DNA from: Bimuria novae-zelandiae CBS 107.79 | Lineage: Eukaryota > Ascomycota > Dothideomycetes > Pleosporales > Didymosphaeriaceae | Reading direction: 5' to 3' | NCBI GenBank assembly: GCA_010015655.1 | Contig: ML976690.1 | Span: forward strand, 1-64,000 | DNA length: 64,000 nucleotides | Part shown: in pieces, positions 33,901-45,330 of the stretch | Position numbering within the stretch: position 1 is the first letter of the stretch | Layout of the letters: each line of letters opens with the position of its first letter | The notes under the pieces: model-generated | What the model saw: the letters and a program-made list of their open reading frames with translations, nothing else | Databases searched by the model: none | Told to the model about the DNA's origin: nothing | Translations under genes and position numbers: made by a program

Positions 33901-34165
33901 ATGCCTGAAAGCTTTCAATTCATTCACGTAAATGACCCGGTATCCAACCCCAAGCCGGGAAAGAGCCTCCAGATACGTAGTCGATGTATGCAAGGCAGGA
34001 ACAAGCGCGAAGACTCCCGCAGATCCATTCGCGAACGGAAACGTCGGGAGAAAGAAGAGCGGGAGATACAAGTCGTCACAGTGGAGTAGCCATACAAGAC
34101 CACTTCACACCTAACTCTACCCTCCTGTATCTTGCTAAGCGACCGGGCGATGATACACTTCGCGG

Positions 34166-35095
34166 CAGCGCTGCCAACGAACAGAACACCGAACCAAACG
34201 GGGTCCATGTACGTTCGTTCGGTCCACATACAAAAGTACGTTCGTTCGGCACGCTAAGAAATGAGAGCTGTTCGGTCCGTACAGCGAACGTTCGTCCGTA
34301 TAATTATCCTAAACAGGAACGAGGTTAGTTTTAAAGTTATTTACTAGCTAGATATTTTGTCTAGCATCCTTCTTAGAAATATAAGCTACAAGCTATTTAA
34401 AATAACTTAATATAGTATCCCTTCTTAGCTAATTCTTCTATAGCTATAGAGCCTTAATAATAGTAAGTAATAGTAAATTATAATCGCACGTAATTGTTCT
34501 CCTAGCGGACGAGAAACACCGCTCACAGTCGCAGGACGTTGCTGGCACAGAGAGGTGATCTATCGCCATTTTGTATACGATTGGGTAGCGTTTTTGGCCG
34601 ACGTCCACCCACCAGCGGTGTGGGTCCTCCAAGCTCTCGGAGCTCTCCGCCATGACAGCTGCCGTACGCGACCTGGTATAGTAGAATAGCTAGGAGTTAA
34701 ATACTAGCTAAGCTAACTAAGTTAACTATAATAACTATAAGTAGGTAATAAAGTAATCTGTAATAATATCCTTACGGCTAATAATAGTGTAGAGGTGATA
34801 GATAATAATAATTAAACTTAATTAAAAATTCTATTCTAAGAACGTTGCACAAGGCACTATACAATGACGCCACACGTAGCACAAGGACGGCAGAAGGCAT
34901 AGGAAAACTCCACTAATTATCCTATATTCCCCATACAAATAGGACTTCCCGTAGTCCCGAACAACCGAACGTACAACCCCAAAAGCGTGTTCGTTCGGAG
35001 CTCTGTACGGGTCAATATGACTGTACGTTCGTTCGGCTCGAATCACTGTACGGAGCGAACGTACGGAGCGAACGTTCTGTACGTTGGCAGCGCTG
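34166..35095. mobile_element. hAT element, 930 bp, with perfect 8-bp target duplication
   Basis: The left end is CAGCGCTGCCAACG and the right end reads CGTTGGCAGCGCTG, exact complements over 14 bp. The 8 bp CTTCGCGG flanks both sides (34158-34165 and 35096-35103). Subterminal regions of about 170 bp on each side are studded with GTACGTTCG/TTCGTTCGG words, likely transposase binding sites. The interior is A+T-rich and contains the tail of a hAT transposase on the minus strand, so the copy is non-autonomous. The intact duplication and ends suggest a fairly recent insertion. Confidence 0.92.
34444..34653 (-). pseudogene. hAT transposase C-terminal dimerisation fragment
   Basis: A 69-codon frame reads DPHRWWVDVGQKRYPIVYKM and then DHLSVPATSCDCERCFSSAR. 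This is the hAT family C-terminal dimerisation domain (normally Ala-x-x-x-Leu-Ser-x-Pro-Ala-(T/S)-S-x-x-x-E-R-x-F-S). The catalytic RNase-H-like part is missing. Downstream residues degrade into A+T-rich sequence. Confidence 0.85.
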
Positions 35096-36116
35096 CTTCG
35101 CGGGTCCCAACATCGACACCGAAGCAAAATCCATCCTTTTCAAGGCCTTCACCTACAACGTCGCCAACCAAACTCTCTCCCCACTTGACCGCGCCGTAGA
35201 CTTCGACTGTCTGGAAAGCGCACCCTTCGAATGGCTCTTCCAAGACGCGACATTCCTCCACGCGATCCTCTGCGCCAGCCACGCCGTCAGCGACCTGCTC
35301 CACCCGCACTGGAACGGCCAGCCGGGCCCCAAGACGCTGCTCCACCTCCGCCAAACGCTATCTCTCCTTCAGGAAAAAAATCAGCAACAGTGCGAGCGTC
35401 TACCTAGACGAGTCCGTCCTCGTCGTCGTGCAGAACCTCTCCCTCCTCTCCGCCGTCTTCGGTGACTGGGAGGCCGCAGCCACCCACTTCACCGGCCTCC
35501 GCCGCATCGTCGAGCTCCGCGGCTCCCTCTCCTTTCTCGCTACGCGGCCAAAACTGCACTTCAAACTCGACCGCATCGACCTCCTGTACTCGCTCTCCGC
35601 CGGGAAACTGCCTTTCTTCCTGCACCCGTCTGTGCGTTGGGAGTGCATTATCCCGCCACCCTACATGCCGCTTCCTGCGGACCTGTATCGCCCAGAGGAA
35701 GCTTGGGACTACAGTCTCGCAAACGTGTTCCAGGACTTTTAGTTCCTCTCGCTGCAAATCAACTGCAACGCATTAAGGTGCGCGAGACATAATCCCGCGT
35801 GCTTCCAGGCGGTGCTTACGTCGTTGCAATCGCGGCTTATATATTTGGACGGCCACCTCAGTGTTGGCATCGAAGAGCTCGTCCGGCTGACTATGCTGGC
35901 GATCTTGACCACGTGCTTTAAAGCGCCTGGACGGAAGATGTCGTATGGATGGGTGAGCTCGCAGTTGGAGAGGGCATATAGGAGCGGCATGGGAGGCGAT
36001 ATGAGTGTGAAGCTGTAGGTGCTGATCACACGAACTTGGAAGGTCCTGATTAGAATAAGTATAGCGAACCAATACATTAAACAATACCCTTCATCACATC
36101 AACAATCTTCCGCTTG

Positions 36117-37030
36117 TCATGCGCCCATCTCGGCCGGTCGATTGACCGCCCACGGCGCGTTTATCTCCTGCGGTGATCTGGGTCCCGACTGCCCGTGAAG
36201 CTCCTGCTTCAATGTTTCCGGTGCTTCTACAGGTCCATATCCTTCTGGTGCGTGTTTTTGCGGTGCTCTTTTACTCCGCGTCCTTCTCCACACCAGACCT
36301 GCACCGAGTGCTGCTAAGATGACGAATGCAGCTACGCCGCCGCCGATACCAGCTTTAGCTCCGGTAGCCAGGCCGAGCGATTTAGGTACCATAGCTGTTG
36401 CAGTGTTAACGATTAATGTATTCGTCGGCGTTAACGTCTCCGAAGCCCCCGGGGTGGGTGTGCCCGCCGATGTAGGCGTAGCCAAAGCCTCTAGGTTCTG
36501 GCCAAGCAAATAGATAGGCGCAGCGATCTTGGTTCCGTAGCTAGCAACGACGGTCTCGGAAACCCCAAAACTCTCGACCCAGTCCGTCGGGGGCGTTCCC
36601 CCGGATCTGTCTGTCCAGTAAAACAAAGGGAGGAGTTCTAGGGTGGAGATGGCAGAGGTACACAACCGCGTTGCGAGCGTTCTCGGAGGAGAAGTGCGGG
36701 TCACAAACGCCTCGGTGAACTGGGTGTAGGTGTAACTTCTACCGCGGTTTAGGTTCGTTGCGTACAAGAAGATACAGAGGGAAATGGAAAGAATAATTGA
36801 CTAACTTTAAACAGCAGGTTGCCAATATGTACACTTCGTCTGGATTTAGACTCTACAAATAATCTTCTATGTTTGATGTGGTCGTTGTCGCAAACGTCGT
36901 GTACCCGCTGGGACAAATTCCAGGACCGTACGTCAGTCCGTATTCAAGCGCAGCTACAAGTTGAGAGTCGTCGCTTGGGCCTGGTGGTTTATATCCGATC
37001 GTGTTCCACAACACATCTTAGTAAACCTTA
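36117..37030 (-). pseudogene. Single-pass membrane protein with mucin-like ectodomain, N-terminal part uncertain
   Basis: The C-terminal exon (36767 to 36117) has a Thr/Pro-rich stalk, then a glycine-rich transmembrane helix (GIGGGVAAFVILAALGAGLVW) followed by Arg/Lys and a cytoplasmic tail ending in PAEMGA. Similar single-pass fungal surface proteins carry an N-terminal Cys-rich part with a PGICPSGYTT motif. That motif is readable on the minus strand near 36930-36900 (YGPGICPSGYTTFATTTTSN). A TAG follows in that frame, and no intact link to the last exon is found. A candidate intron lies at about 36765-36810. Function unknown. The gene may be working with exons I could not join; otherwise it is a 5'-damaged pseudogene. 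Confidence 0.5.
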
Positions 37031-37620
37031 GATGATAGATGGGCGTAAAGTAATAACTACACTCGGCGACAGGTGTGAATATGGTAGATAGATTATAGAG
37101 ACAACGATCGACAATGCACATCGATGCCATGTGAACTCGTAGGTGAGGTAATCCAGTTTATGACTTAGTTTTTACAAACAAAGAACGCGGCCGAGGCTGC
37201 GCAGAACACAATCTTCCTGAGACCCAAGGCTGGCGCTCAGGATAAGGCCACTTCTTTATCTATCATTAATCAAGCACACGGCGAGGCTGAAGCATAGCCT
37301 GCTGGTGCTGGATGCAAGCCACGTTGCCTGCCACTGGCTGGCCTGTAAAAAATACCCCAATAAATACAGCTCGTGTATGCACCTGCGGGATTGGAAGAGG
37401 CAGCTCATCGGTGAAGGGCCACCATTGGTTCATCTTCATCAGTCAACCCTGAGCATTACAATGACGTAGATTGGTATGGTATGGTATCTTACAGTATAGT
37501 ACAACACTACAGTACAGCCATCTATGCGGAGCCCCATATACAGATTGAAGAATAAACGCCTCCCCATGATGGCTCCCATTGCCAAACATGCCCAAATAAT
37601 GCGATTATTCCACAGACACG
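37031..37620. other. Intergenic region before SLS1
   Basis: No gene is recognised. It should include the SLS1 3' untranslated region (left of its stop at 37621) and the promoter of the membrane-protein gene. A short run of near-repeats of the type TGGTATGGTATCTTACAGTATAG occurs around 37471-37517. Confidence 0.5.
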
Positions 37621-40423
37621 TTACGCAGATGACGCCGCGAGGCGACCTTTCTTTTCCTCTTCCGGAGATTCCTCGTTCTGATTGGACTGCGATGCTTCGT
37701 TGTGGTCTTCGAACGGTGCGGCATCGCTGAGCATACTGGACATGTAAGGGTCGTCAATGAATCGTTCGGGTGTTTTCGTATCGTTCAATGTCTCATTTTC
37801 CGCTTCAGATTGTGAGGTTGTTTCGGCATTGTTTACGGTTGATTGGTCAATGTCGACATCCTCCTTTACGTGTCCGAGTGCATCTGCCTCTACGTGCGAG
37901 AGTGCGTCCACCTCGTCGAGCTGACTCGGGGAGGGCGCTGCATCGCCGTTGTCCAATGTCTGAGACGTAGTATCCTCAAATTCTGTTGCCGTCTGTGCCG
38001 CAAATTTCTTAGTCTTCTTCGTCTTTGGCCTCCGCACGATCTTCTTCAACCCTGCCTGACTAGTAGCTGCTGCCTCTGTGATTCTGCTCGCCATTTTAAA
38101 AGTATCGGCAACAAATTGCCTGATGGCATTGGGAGGATCCGTAGGAATGGCATCAGAGGTCAGGCTGATGTCCGTCCCGTAAGCCATCGCAAACACTCCA
38201 GTTTTCGCACCAAGCTTCCCGGTCTGCCTCGTAACGTAGGTTCCCATGTTATTCTGGTGCGCCCACTCCACGCTTTGAGACACATTGATACCGGTTAAGA
38301 TGTACTTGACTTTCGCCATCTCCTTCCGCCCGTCTTCTTTCATTCCCTTGACGGTCCATCTTGGAATTTCCAGGTAAACGTCGGGAGCACTCAAGCGCCC
38401 ACCCCTTTGCAGGTTCTGGAGTACTTCGTCCATGAAGGATTGCATCATTGGGTTCGTTGAAGCGTTGTTCAAGCGCACAGTTTGGTAGCTGTTGAACGAG
38501 ATGTCAACGGCCTCTTCGGGAAGAAGCACCTGATGCTTCGCTTCCTCCAGCTGCAGGACAACCTTTTGCATTCTATTTCGTCCCTCGTTGTCAGGCCGAA
38601 TTAGGACGGATAATCGGGGGAACTGATATGGCAAGCGATCTGTAGGGTAGTTCTCTTGGCTGGGACATGCAACAAAGTCGTACCACAGAGAGGCTCGAGT
38701 CGTAAAGCGTACTTTGAAAGATTCATCGTTGAATAAAGACGACATTCCAGGCAGTGCGGGGAAGAAGTGCGGCTTCTCAGTCATTGCATTTCCCGACTGG
38801 AAGAGTAAGTGGCCGAACTCGGCCTCCATTTTCGTATCTGGGCGATCCGCCCAGTAATGATTCCTGAGGGGGGGTCGAGATTGTTGCAATAGAGGAGAAA
38901 ATGTCTCAACCAGGTGCTCTTGTGTCCTCTTCAGTCGTTCGATGACGCTGTCTGACTTTGGTAGTGTATCATTGTTCTGACCTATCGGATGCGACCAGCG
39001 ACCCAACCTGGTGTCACGAAGTTTGTAATCAAGTGCTTCTTTCTCAACCGTTACCGACACAAAATGATCGGGGGTGGTGAGAACGCCAGTGCGTTCGAGA
39101 GTGTGTCGTTCGGGATCTCTGAGCGGCATTAGCTTGATCAGACACCGCTCTGCTTCCGAGACAGCAGCTTTGTCCAAGGCTCGAATTATGATCTGGTGGG
39201 TGGAAGGTTGAAGATAGGCTCCACTCAACGTGGAAACGCTTCGCAAGAGCTCGGGTGAGAATACGTCCGCGATGATGAGTTTATCGTTTTTCTCTGTCTC
39301 CAGATGTGGTATCCATGGCTTGAGGTGAAAGCGCCGGGACTCTGATGCCTGTAAGAGCAGTTGAACATCGTCTGCAGCGTATTCGGCCGTGTGCTTGTCG
39401 GCTGTTATGCGCAAGACACGGTCTGCACCGCTAATCTCAAGCTTGGCCCTTCGCACTTTCCCAATCCGATCCAGTGGCGTTTCGTCCGCTGCGCTCAAGT
39501 TAGTGATCTGGATTGGGGAGAGGGAGAGGCTCTGTACCTCCGGCAGTGAGCAGGGCGAGCTGCCAGTCCTTCAGTACCAGCTCCAGCTCGCCAGCAGCCT
39601 CGAGCTCTTCAAGCATCTGCAGCTTCCATACATCACGTAGGATCTGGTCTACCAGGAGGTGCTTGCGAATCGCCCTGCGCTTTGTCGCGCGGTGCACGTC
39701 GAGGCCGGGCAAACGTCTGTCGATTTGTGTCGTACCCGGGGTCCATTCAGAGCGCTCAGCCGGCCGCTTGGCTTTCCCTTGCAGCTCCTTGACCCCTTCC
39801 ATGACTTGCTCTGCGACGCGATCCTGGCCCACGTTCTTCTTGACGGAGTAGTAGTGCGATAGCTGTGAGCTTGTGAAAGCTCGCAGGAGGTGGGCGGAAA
39901 GCCTGACGAAGACCGCCTGCCTAACGAAATTCTCCTCGTCCAGGTTCGCGTGCCCTTTCGTTGCGGTCTGGCGCAACCTGTCAAGCTGCTCCACGACTTC
40001 CTCGAGCGTGGCGGGCTTCTCATCTGCAATTGCATCGGCCAGATTCAGGGGAATCTCATCGTCTTCTTCTTGTACGATCTCGGCCTTTGGTTTCACTTCC
40101 TCTTTCCTGCCGCCTCCTAGCTCCTCCAAGACGATAATGGAGGCATCCTCGCCCAGCGTCTTCGTCCCCTCGAGATGCGCTGTTGTCTCCCGAACTGCGC
40201 GTCCTCCTTTTCTCCTGCGCACCCTGCCAAGCGGGTGTTCGCTTAGTTTCGGTCGAGATGGCTCTTTCTGCACTTCATCTTCGAATGCATCGCGTCGGCG
40301 ATTGGACGTCGAGAAGGAGGCGCGCGGCGTGGGACGACGAAGAAGAAGGGGAAGGCGCGGACGGGCAAGGGTCAGCTCACACCGCAGGCATACGAATGCA
40401 CTCGAGGCGCGAGGCGTAAGCAT
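37621..40423 (-). CDS. SLS1: Sls1-like mitochondrial inner-membrane protein
   Basis: Exons are 40423-39538 and 39488-37621. The 49-bp intron has a GTACAG donor, CTAAC branch and CGCAG acceptor, and gives an in-phase protein of 917 residues. The N-terminus is rich in Arg and Ser (MLTPRASSAFVCLRCELTLA, then LRRPTPRASFSTSNRRRD), a typical mitochondrial presequence. Next comes the family's N-terminal region (DEENFVRQAVFVRLSAHLLRAFTSSQLSHYYSV), where a helical segment precedes the KH-like folds (for example GKVRRAKLEISGADRVLRI). In yeast Sls1 sits at the inner membrane and coordinates mitochondrial mRNA delivery with translation. The C-terminus is acidic and low complexity, as in relatives. The two parts would be missed as separate genes if the intron were ignored. 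Confidence 0.85.
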
Positions 40424-40654
40424 AGAGAGAGAAGCAGAGGCTGAATGCCCGCCGAGGATTTGCTACAGAAGACGGGCAGGATACATTCCAGTGAGCATGC
40501 GTCGAAATTGTTCACACCGCCTGCAGCCCTACCGATTCTGCCGACGCCAATTCACGTGCCTGGCGCGTCGGGTGTGTCCGCCCCACTCCTTGAATACTTG
40601 ACTGCTTGAATCAACATTTGGAGGAATATCATTCCATTGCTAGGATATAAAAAT

Positions 40655-41871
40655 TCATATCGGCAATCGCCAGCTGCACAAGTCCTCCCGCACGTCAAAC
40701 TCGTCCACCTCGTGGTGCGGTTTTCGCCGCTCCCGCTGGGCCTCTGCTTCCATCTGATGTGCCTGCTGCTTGAGACTGCCTCTGCCGCGCACGCTTGAGG
40801 TGCCAGTACTCGTGTCGCTGGGCCGCAGCGTCTCGTGCGATCCCCGCAATATACTACTTCCCTTGCGCGACTCGCCTTCGCTCATGGAGCTGCTACTGTC
40901 GCCGTTCGCGAACCTGATGCGTGCCGGTTGCTCGTACGGCTTCTCTCGGTCGCCCCAGCCGTCACCACCTGAGAAGATGTCCTCGATGCACTCGTCTGCC
41001 TTGAGCTCACCCGGCTGTGCAGACCAGTAGGCGGCGAGTGTCCTTCTGTACATGTCCTGGAGCTCGCCAGCTTCGCGTGATGCACCGCTCAAGGAAGGAG
41101 TTGCTATACGCCAATCAGCATCTGAGTAGACCCTACCACATCGAGACGACTCACTGCCTACGTCCTCTGCGTCTCCCTGCTCGCCCGACACGATCCCGGC
41201 GATGCCGCTGAACACCTGCGCCGTCTTCAGCGCAGGCGCAACAAAGTTCCTGTCGCCCTCGATCTGGCGCATGAAGATGCTGATCTTGAGCGTGCTGTTG
41301 ATCTTGCTGTTCTGCATGAGATATCGCCGCGTGACGCCCGGTTCCTCGCCGTCCGCCGTCCTGGTCAGCTCGCTCTGCTCCACGTATTCGGCCAGATTGA
41401 GCTTGACGTTGCCCAGCGTGATGCGCTCGCCTTTGCCGCCGCCCATGTACTCCTGTATGACCTCGAACTCTATGAAGCTCTCCTGAAGCATGCCATTCTT
41501 GTCGACGACCATTTTAACTGGCAGCTTGGCCTCGTAGTCATATGTGACTTTGTGGTCTTTGATGGGCTGCTTTACCGTGCGGCCACGGTGCTCGGCGGCC
41601 GTAGAGTGCGGGAGGTACCATTTCACGAACGAGTTGCCCGAGACGAGCGGGACGTTGTTGAGGTCGATTATCTAGTTACAGTGAGAACCTTGCACGTGCG
41701 CTGTGAATTGCAGGCGGCAGAAGCTCACCCTCAAATGCAACTCAAACTTGGGCTGCGCATTTGTCAGCCGTTGTGTCTCCGGTAGCATGGAAGCATCCTT
41801 ACGCGGCGGTTCTTGGGCACTGGAATCGTGAGCGTTTGTGTCGCAAACGCGACAGAGCGCCGGAGAGACAT
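40655..41871 (-). CDS. NT-C2 (EEIG1/EHBP1-type) domain protein
   Basis: Exons are 41871-41803, 41752-41729, 41671-41155 and 41103-40655, giving 352 residues. Introns of 50, 57 and 51 bp all have good donors and AG acceptors. Residues about 17-140 form the NT-C2 domain: VPKNRRPKFELHLRIIDLNN, VPLVSG, SFVKWYLPHS, HKVTYDYEAKLPVKMVVDKN, FIEFEVIQEY, LGNVKLNLAEYVE and STLKISIFM. Further on, a Pro-Gly-Glu-Leu-Lys-Ala-Asp-Glu-Cys-Ile-Glu-Asp-Ile-Phe-x-Gly-Gly-Asp-Gly motif is characteristic of the fungal members. The NT-C2 domain is thought to bind membranes or link to the cytoskeleton. The fungal proteins are poorly studied. It is divergently arranged with TAD1. Confidence 0.85.
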
Positions 41872-42137
41872 TCCTCACCGAAGGCTTGCATGGTGGAGGA
41901 AGGAAAGGCGACGCGTATCCGCTCGCGGCTATAATAAAGCAGTATCAGTATCAGCGATGCTGAGGTGTGACGGCAAGGGCAGGGCAAGTGCGACCCGCAT
42001 GTTGGGTGAATGGACCATCCGCTCGGACTTCAACTCGCTAAATTCCGCCAACACCACCAACTTCCTCTACTATAGGCCGTATACATGCACTGTCCTATCA
42101 CCACCATGGCATCGTGCCCCAATATTCCCTGCACAAT
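41872..42137. promoter_or_regulatory. Shared divergent promoter of the NT-C2 gene and TAD1
   Basis: Only 266 bp separate the two start codons, which face away from each other. The interval includes an A-rich stretch with TATAATAAAGC (about 41930). No specific operator is assigned; it follows from gene layout. Confidence 0.6.
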
Positions 42138-43624
42138 ATGACACTGGATCCAGACGCAATAGCCGACTGCGTGCTTGCAACCTTCGACCAGCTTCCTGAT
42201 AAGCGCAAGCCTAGGTCGCAAACCAACGGTGCCCGTGAATGGGTGCCCCTCGCCGGCATCGTCCTAGCCGATAAGGGTTCGCGGTCCTATCAGGCTTCGC
42301 CATATTGTAGTAAGCTGATGCTCATCGTCTAGCAAAGATGGCAAGTTGTCTTGCATCTCGCTGGGGTAAGTTCCCCGCTTGCATCTCATCAGCTATTCAC
42401 AGCTTGGCAAATGTACCCAATGCAGTATACCGTCTCTCAGCCAATCATTCGAAGTCTGGTCCTGAGCAATGCACAACTCCAAATCCAACGCAGCCCCCCG
42501 TTAGTGGACTGTTCTGATAAAGACCCAGCACCGGCATGAAATGTTTGCCGTCCAGCAAACTCCCGCTAGCCAAAGGCAACGCCCTCCATGACTGGCACGC
42601 CGAAGTTCTCGCCATCCGGGCCTTCAACCGCTTCCTCCTAGACGAGCTACTCTTCATTCTCACCCCTCCCCACCCAGAGTCCACTATCCTCCGGCCAAGG
42701 CGCGAGGAAGAACGCACACCCACCTCACCCCAGGCCTTCACCATCCGAGAAGATGTCCAGCTGCACATGTACTGCTCGGAAGCGCCCTGCGGCGACGCCA
42801 GCATGGAGCTCACCATGTCCCTCCAAGAAGATGCCACACCATGGACCACGCCCGTATCAACAGTAACCTCCACCTCCGACACTGACACGGATGCGGCAAG
42901 AGACACCACGCTCATTGCCTTGCGAGGCAGGAGCCACTTCTCCCACCTCGGCCTCGTCCGCTGCAAACCCTCCCGACCCGACGCGCCCCCCACCCTCTCA
43001 AAATCCTGCACCGACAAACTCACCCTCACACAAGCAACCTCCCTCCTCTCCGCTCTGCCCTCCCTGCTCATCTCTCCACGGAACGTGTATCTGCGGACCC
43101 TCACACTCCCCGCGTCTCAACACATTCCTTCCGCCGTAGCACGCGCGTTCGCCCCGTCCGGGCGAATGCGCACTGCCGTTGAGAAAGCAGGTATATGGAG
43201 TGGCGGATACGCATGGCACTCCTTCGCGGTGCACAGCACTCGCCGAGAATTTCGGTGGAGCCGGAGAATGGTGCCGTCGGGCGTGAAGGCGACGGCTAGT
43301 AATCTCAGCGCGGTGTGGACGGCTGCGTGGCAGGAGACGCTGATAGGGGGTGTGCTGCAGGGGCGGAAGCAGTTCGATGCGCGCGGTGCCAGCGCTATTT
43401 GCAGGCGGAGTGTGTGGAAGGTAGCGCTGCAGATAGCGGGTATTGCGGGGATGCCTGCGGTCGTGGAGGCGTTGGGAAGGGGGACGTATAAGATGGTGAA
43501 GGACGGCGAGATGTTGGAGGCCAGGCGGAGGGTTAAGCGGGATGTTAGGAGGCAGGCGCTGCAGGGGTGGGTGAAGAATACCGGGGATGATGAATTCGCT
43601 TTTGAGGATGACCGTAGTGGGTAG
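42138..43624 (+). CDS. TAD1: tRNA-specific adenosine deaminase Tad1/ADAT1
   Basis: Exons are 42138-42276, 42338-42365 and 42529-43624, which join in phase to 420 residues. The zinc-binding deaminase motifs are all present: HAE in NALHDWHAEVLAIRAFNRFL, the PCGDASM block in CSEAPCGDASMEL, and the second cysteine in KSCTDKL. An upstream WVPLAGIVLAD and LGTGMKCLP match the family start. The enzyme converts A37 to inosine in cytoplasmic tRNA-Ala, later methylated to 1-methylinosine. The 28-bp second exon is supported by phase and by joining SLG to TGMKCLP, but is short enough that automatic prediction may miss it. The start ATG is followed by a conserved DAIADCVLATFDQLP. Confidence 0.9.
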
Positions 43625-43765
43625 GATAATCATCTGATCACCTGCTCCGACCCGGGAAGATAATCCAACTTTGAAAAATGCTCGGGTCCTGCGCCTAGGT
43701 GGAAGTTATTGAGGGAGGGTGTTGTACTCAGCTTCATTCCAGGCCATCTCATCTCAACATCTCCC

Positions 43766-45330
43766 TCACAAATCCCTCACACCCCTCTCACCACACACAA
43801 ACGTCCCCCACTCACCAACCCTCCCACCCCACCGATCACTCACAACCTCCACGACACTAACCATCTTCACCCCCGGACGAACCCTCTTCACCATTTCCCC
43901 ATCCACATACACAGCCCTCGCATCGTTCTTCCCCCTGGGCGTTCTCCCAACCAGCAATCCAACATCCATAGACGGCACGAGCATGCCCATCAGCGCCGGT
44001 ACATCGTGGTTGGATGAGAAGATTGACGGCGGAGGAGGAGGCTGTTGTCTGCGCTCTTTATTCGGGTTCTCGCTAGCCTTTGTGGACTGAGGTCTCGGCG
44101 GCGCAGCGGGGTTCAAGATGAGGATGTGGAGGGCGTGGGTGCGTGTCAAGTGAGAAAGGGTGAGCAGGAAGGAAGACGTTAGATTCTGCGCTTTTCAGCC
44201 GTCAGCCTGATATGCATGGGGCGGAGTGTGATGGTCGGTACCTTGTATGTAGTCTTTTCGCAGTAGGGGAGTGACTACGTGAGCGAGGTTGTCGATGAGG
44301 AGGAATGATGGTTTCGAGGACAGTGTTGCGTTTGACAGAACGTTTATAGGGGTTTCTGGGTCAGATTGGGACGGGGAGTCCCACGGGGGTGAGGAGACTG
44401 GGATGCGCTCATCTGCGCCGTCGAAGAAGAGGAGCTCGTCTTCGACTGCGGGAGGTGCATTTGGTGGTGGGAGGGCCGTGGACATCGGGAGGACGGGCTC
44501 GTCGTCGAATAGAAGCTCGTCTTCCTCATCGCTGTCTGCGACAAACGTCCGCTTCGGCATCTCCTTTGGTCTTTCCACGTTCTCCTCTCGTGAGGGTTCT
44601 TCCAGCAGTATCTCTTCCTGTGATGTTTCGTTCAGGTCCTTCTCGGATGGGAGGTCTTGATGTGATCCCCCTGGTTTGGGCGGCTCTCCTTCTCGCGGCA
44701 GTATCCCTTCAAGCTCATCCCTCACCTCACCCACTGCCTCCATGACTCCTACAAGATCGAAAGCCCGCATGATCTTCACCCGATCCAATACTTTGGCAGC
44801 GACATCTTCAACACTCGAGGCCTGAATACCGACACTTTCCAACAGCGATCCAAACAACGCCGCATCGTCCTGCAGCCTCGCAAGTACAAACGCATACAAC
44901 GTCAACACGTCAAAGTTGCCAGTGGTATCCACAACTGCAGCCATCGCCCCCGCGTCCCTCAGCAGAGAATCCGCCATGAGCGAGATACACATCTGTTCCT
45001 GTTAGCACTCTACCCACTCCATCCATACTCATACCCATACCGTCAAGAAATTCCAACATCTCGATTTTGGTATACGAGATATAGATGGATGGATATGTGT
45101 GCACGTACCTCACCCGCACCACTCCCACCCTCACCCCAAACACCCACCACTCCCCCTCCTTCCAGACCCCCTCCAAGCACACCATCCACACTCCCCGACC
45201 CAGTCTTCAGAGGATTTACTTTCTCCGTCGGTACCGCCGTCCCGCTAACCACGCTGTCGAAGATCGCTCCCAACTCTTCATTGTCGACCAGGGCGGTGGC
45301 TAGCAGTGGCTCCGCAGATCTGACCTCCAT
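43766..45330 (-). CDS. RAD51-family (RecA-like) recombination protein, degenerate Walker A
   Basis: Exons are 45330-45109, 44998-44242 and 44190-43766, giving 467 residues. Introns are 110 and 51 bp. The order of parts is that of RAD51 paralogues. A glycine-rich P-loop region reads GVVGVWGEGGSGAGE. Then come a strand-like AAVVDTTGNFDVL and a long acidic linker (about residues 170-250, DSDEEDELLFDDE). A Walker B like FLLIDNLAHVV is followed by HALHILILNP and a C-terminal strand set (DVGLLVGRTPRGKNDARAVY). The P-loop lacks the Lys-Thr/Ser expected after Gly-x-x-x-x-Gly, so ATP binding is doubtful. Which paralogue it is cannot be decided here. The initiating ATG is the first in frame, but the frame stays open further upstream. 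Confidence 0.65.

Larger units (their letters stand above)
33901..36018 (+). pseudogene. Fungal transcription-factor-like protein disrupted by a hAT element
   Basis: ATG at 33901 begins MPESFQFIHVNDPVSNPKPG and RNKREDSRRSIRERKRREKE, the basic N-terminus of a fungal protein family related to the C-terminal region of Zn2Cys6 regulators but without the zinc cluster. After the hAT insertion (34166-35095) coding resumes with FKAFTYNVANQTLSPLD, FEWLFQDATFLHAILCASHA, VVVQNLSLLSAVFGDWEAA, GLRRIVELRGSL and LTMLAILTTCFKAPGRKMSY. Other lesions are TAG at 34087-34089, one extra A in the A7 run 35374-35380, and TAG at 35740-35742. Removing the element with one copy of its target duplication restores the frame exactly at that point. 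The gene is clearly dead. The family is expected to be nuclear and regulatory. Confidence 0.8.

Noticed and set aside
39489..39537. Boundary between two minus-strand frames read as two separate genes
   Set aside because: A GTACAG donor, CTAAC branch and CAG acceptor join them in phase into one SLS1 protein of normal length.
39873..40601. 242-codon plus-strand frame
   Set aside because: It is antisense to the first exon of SLS1, with Ser/Arg-rich composition typical of a shadow frame.
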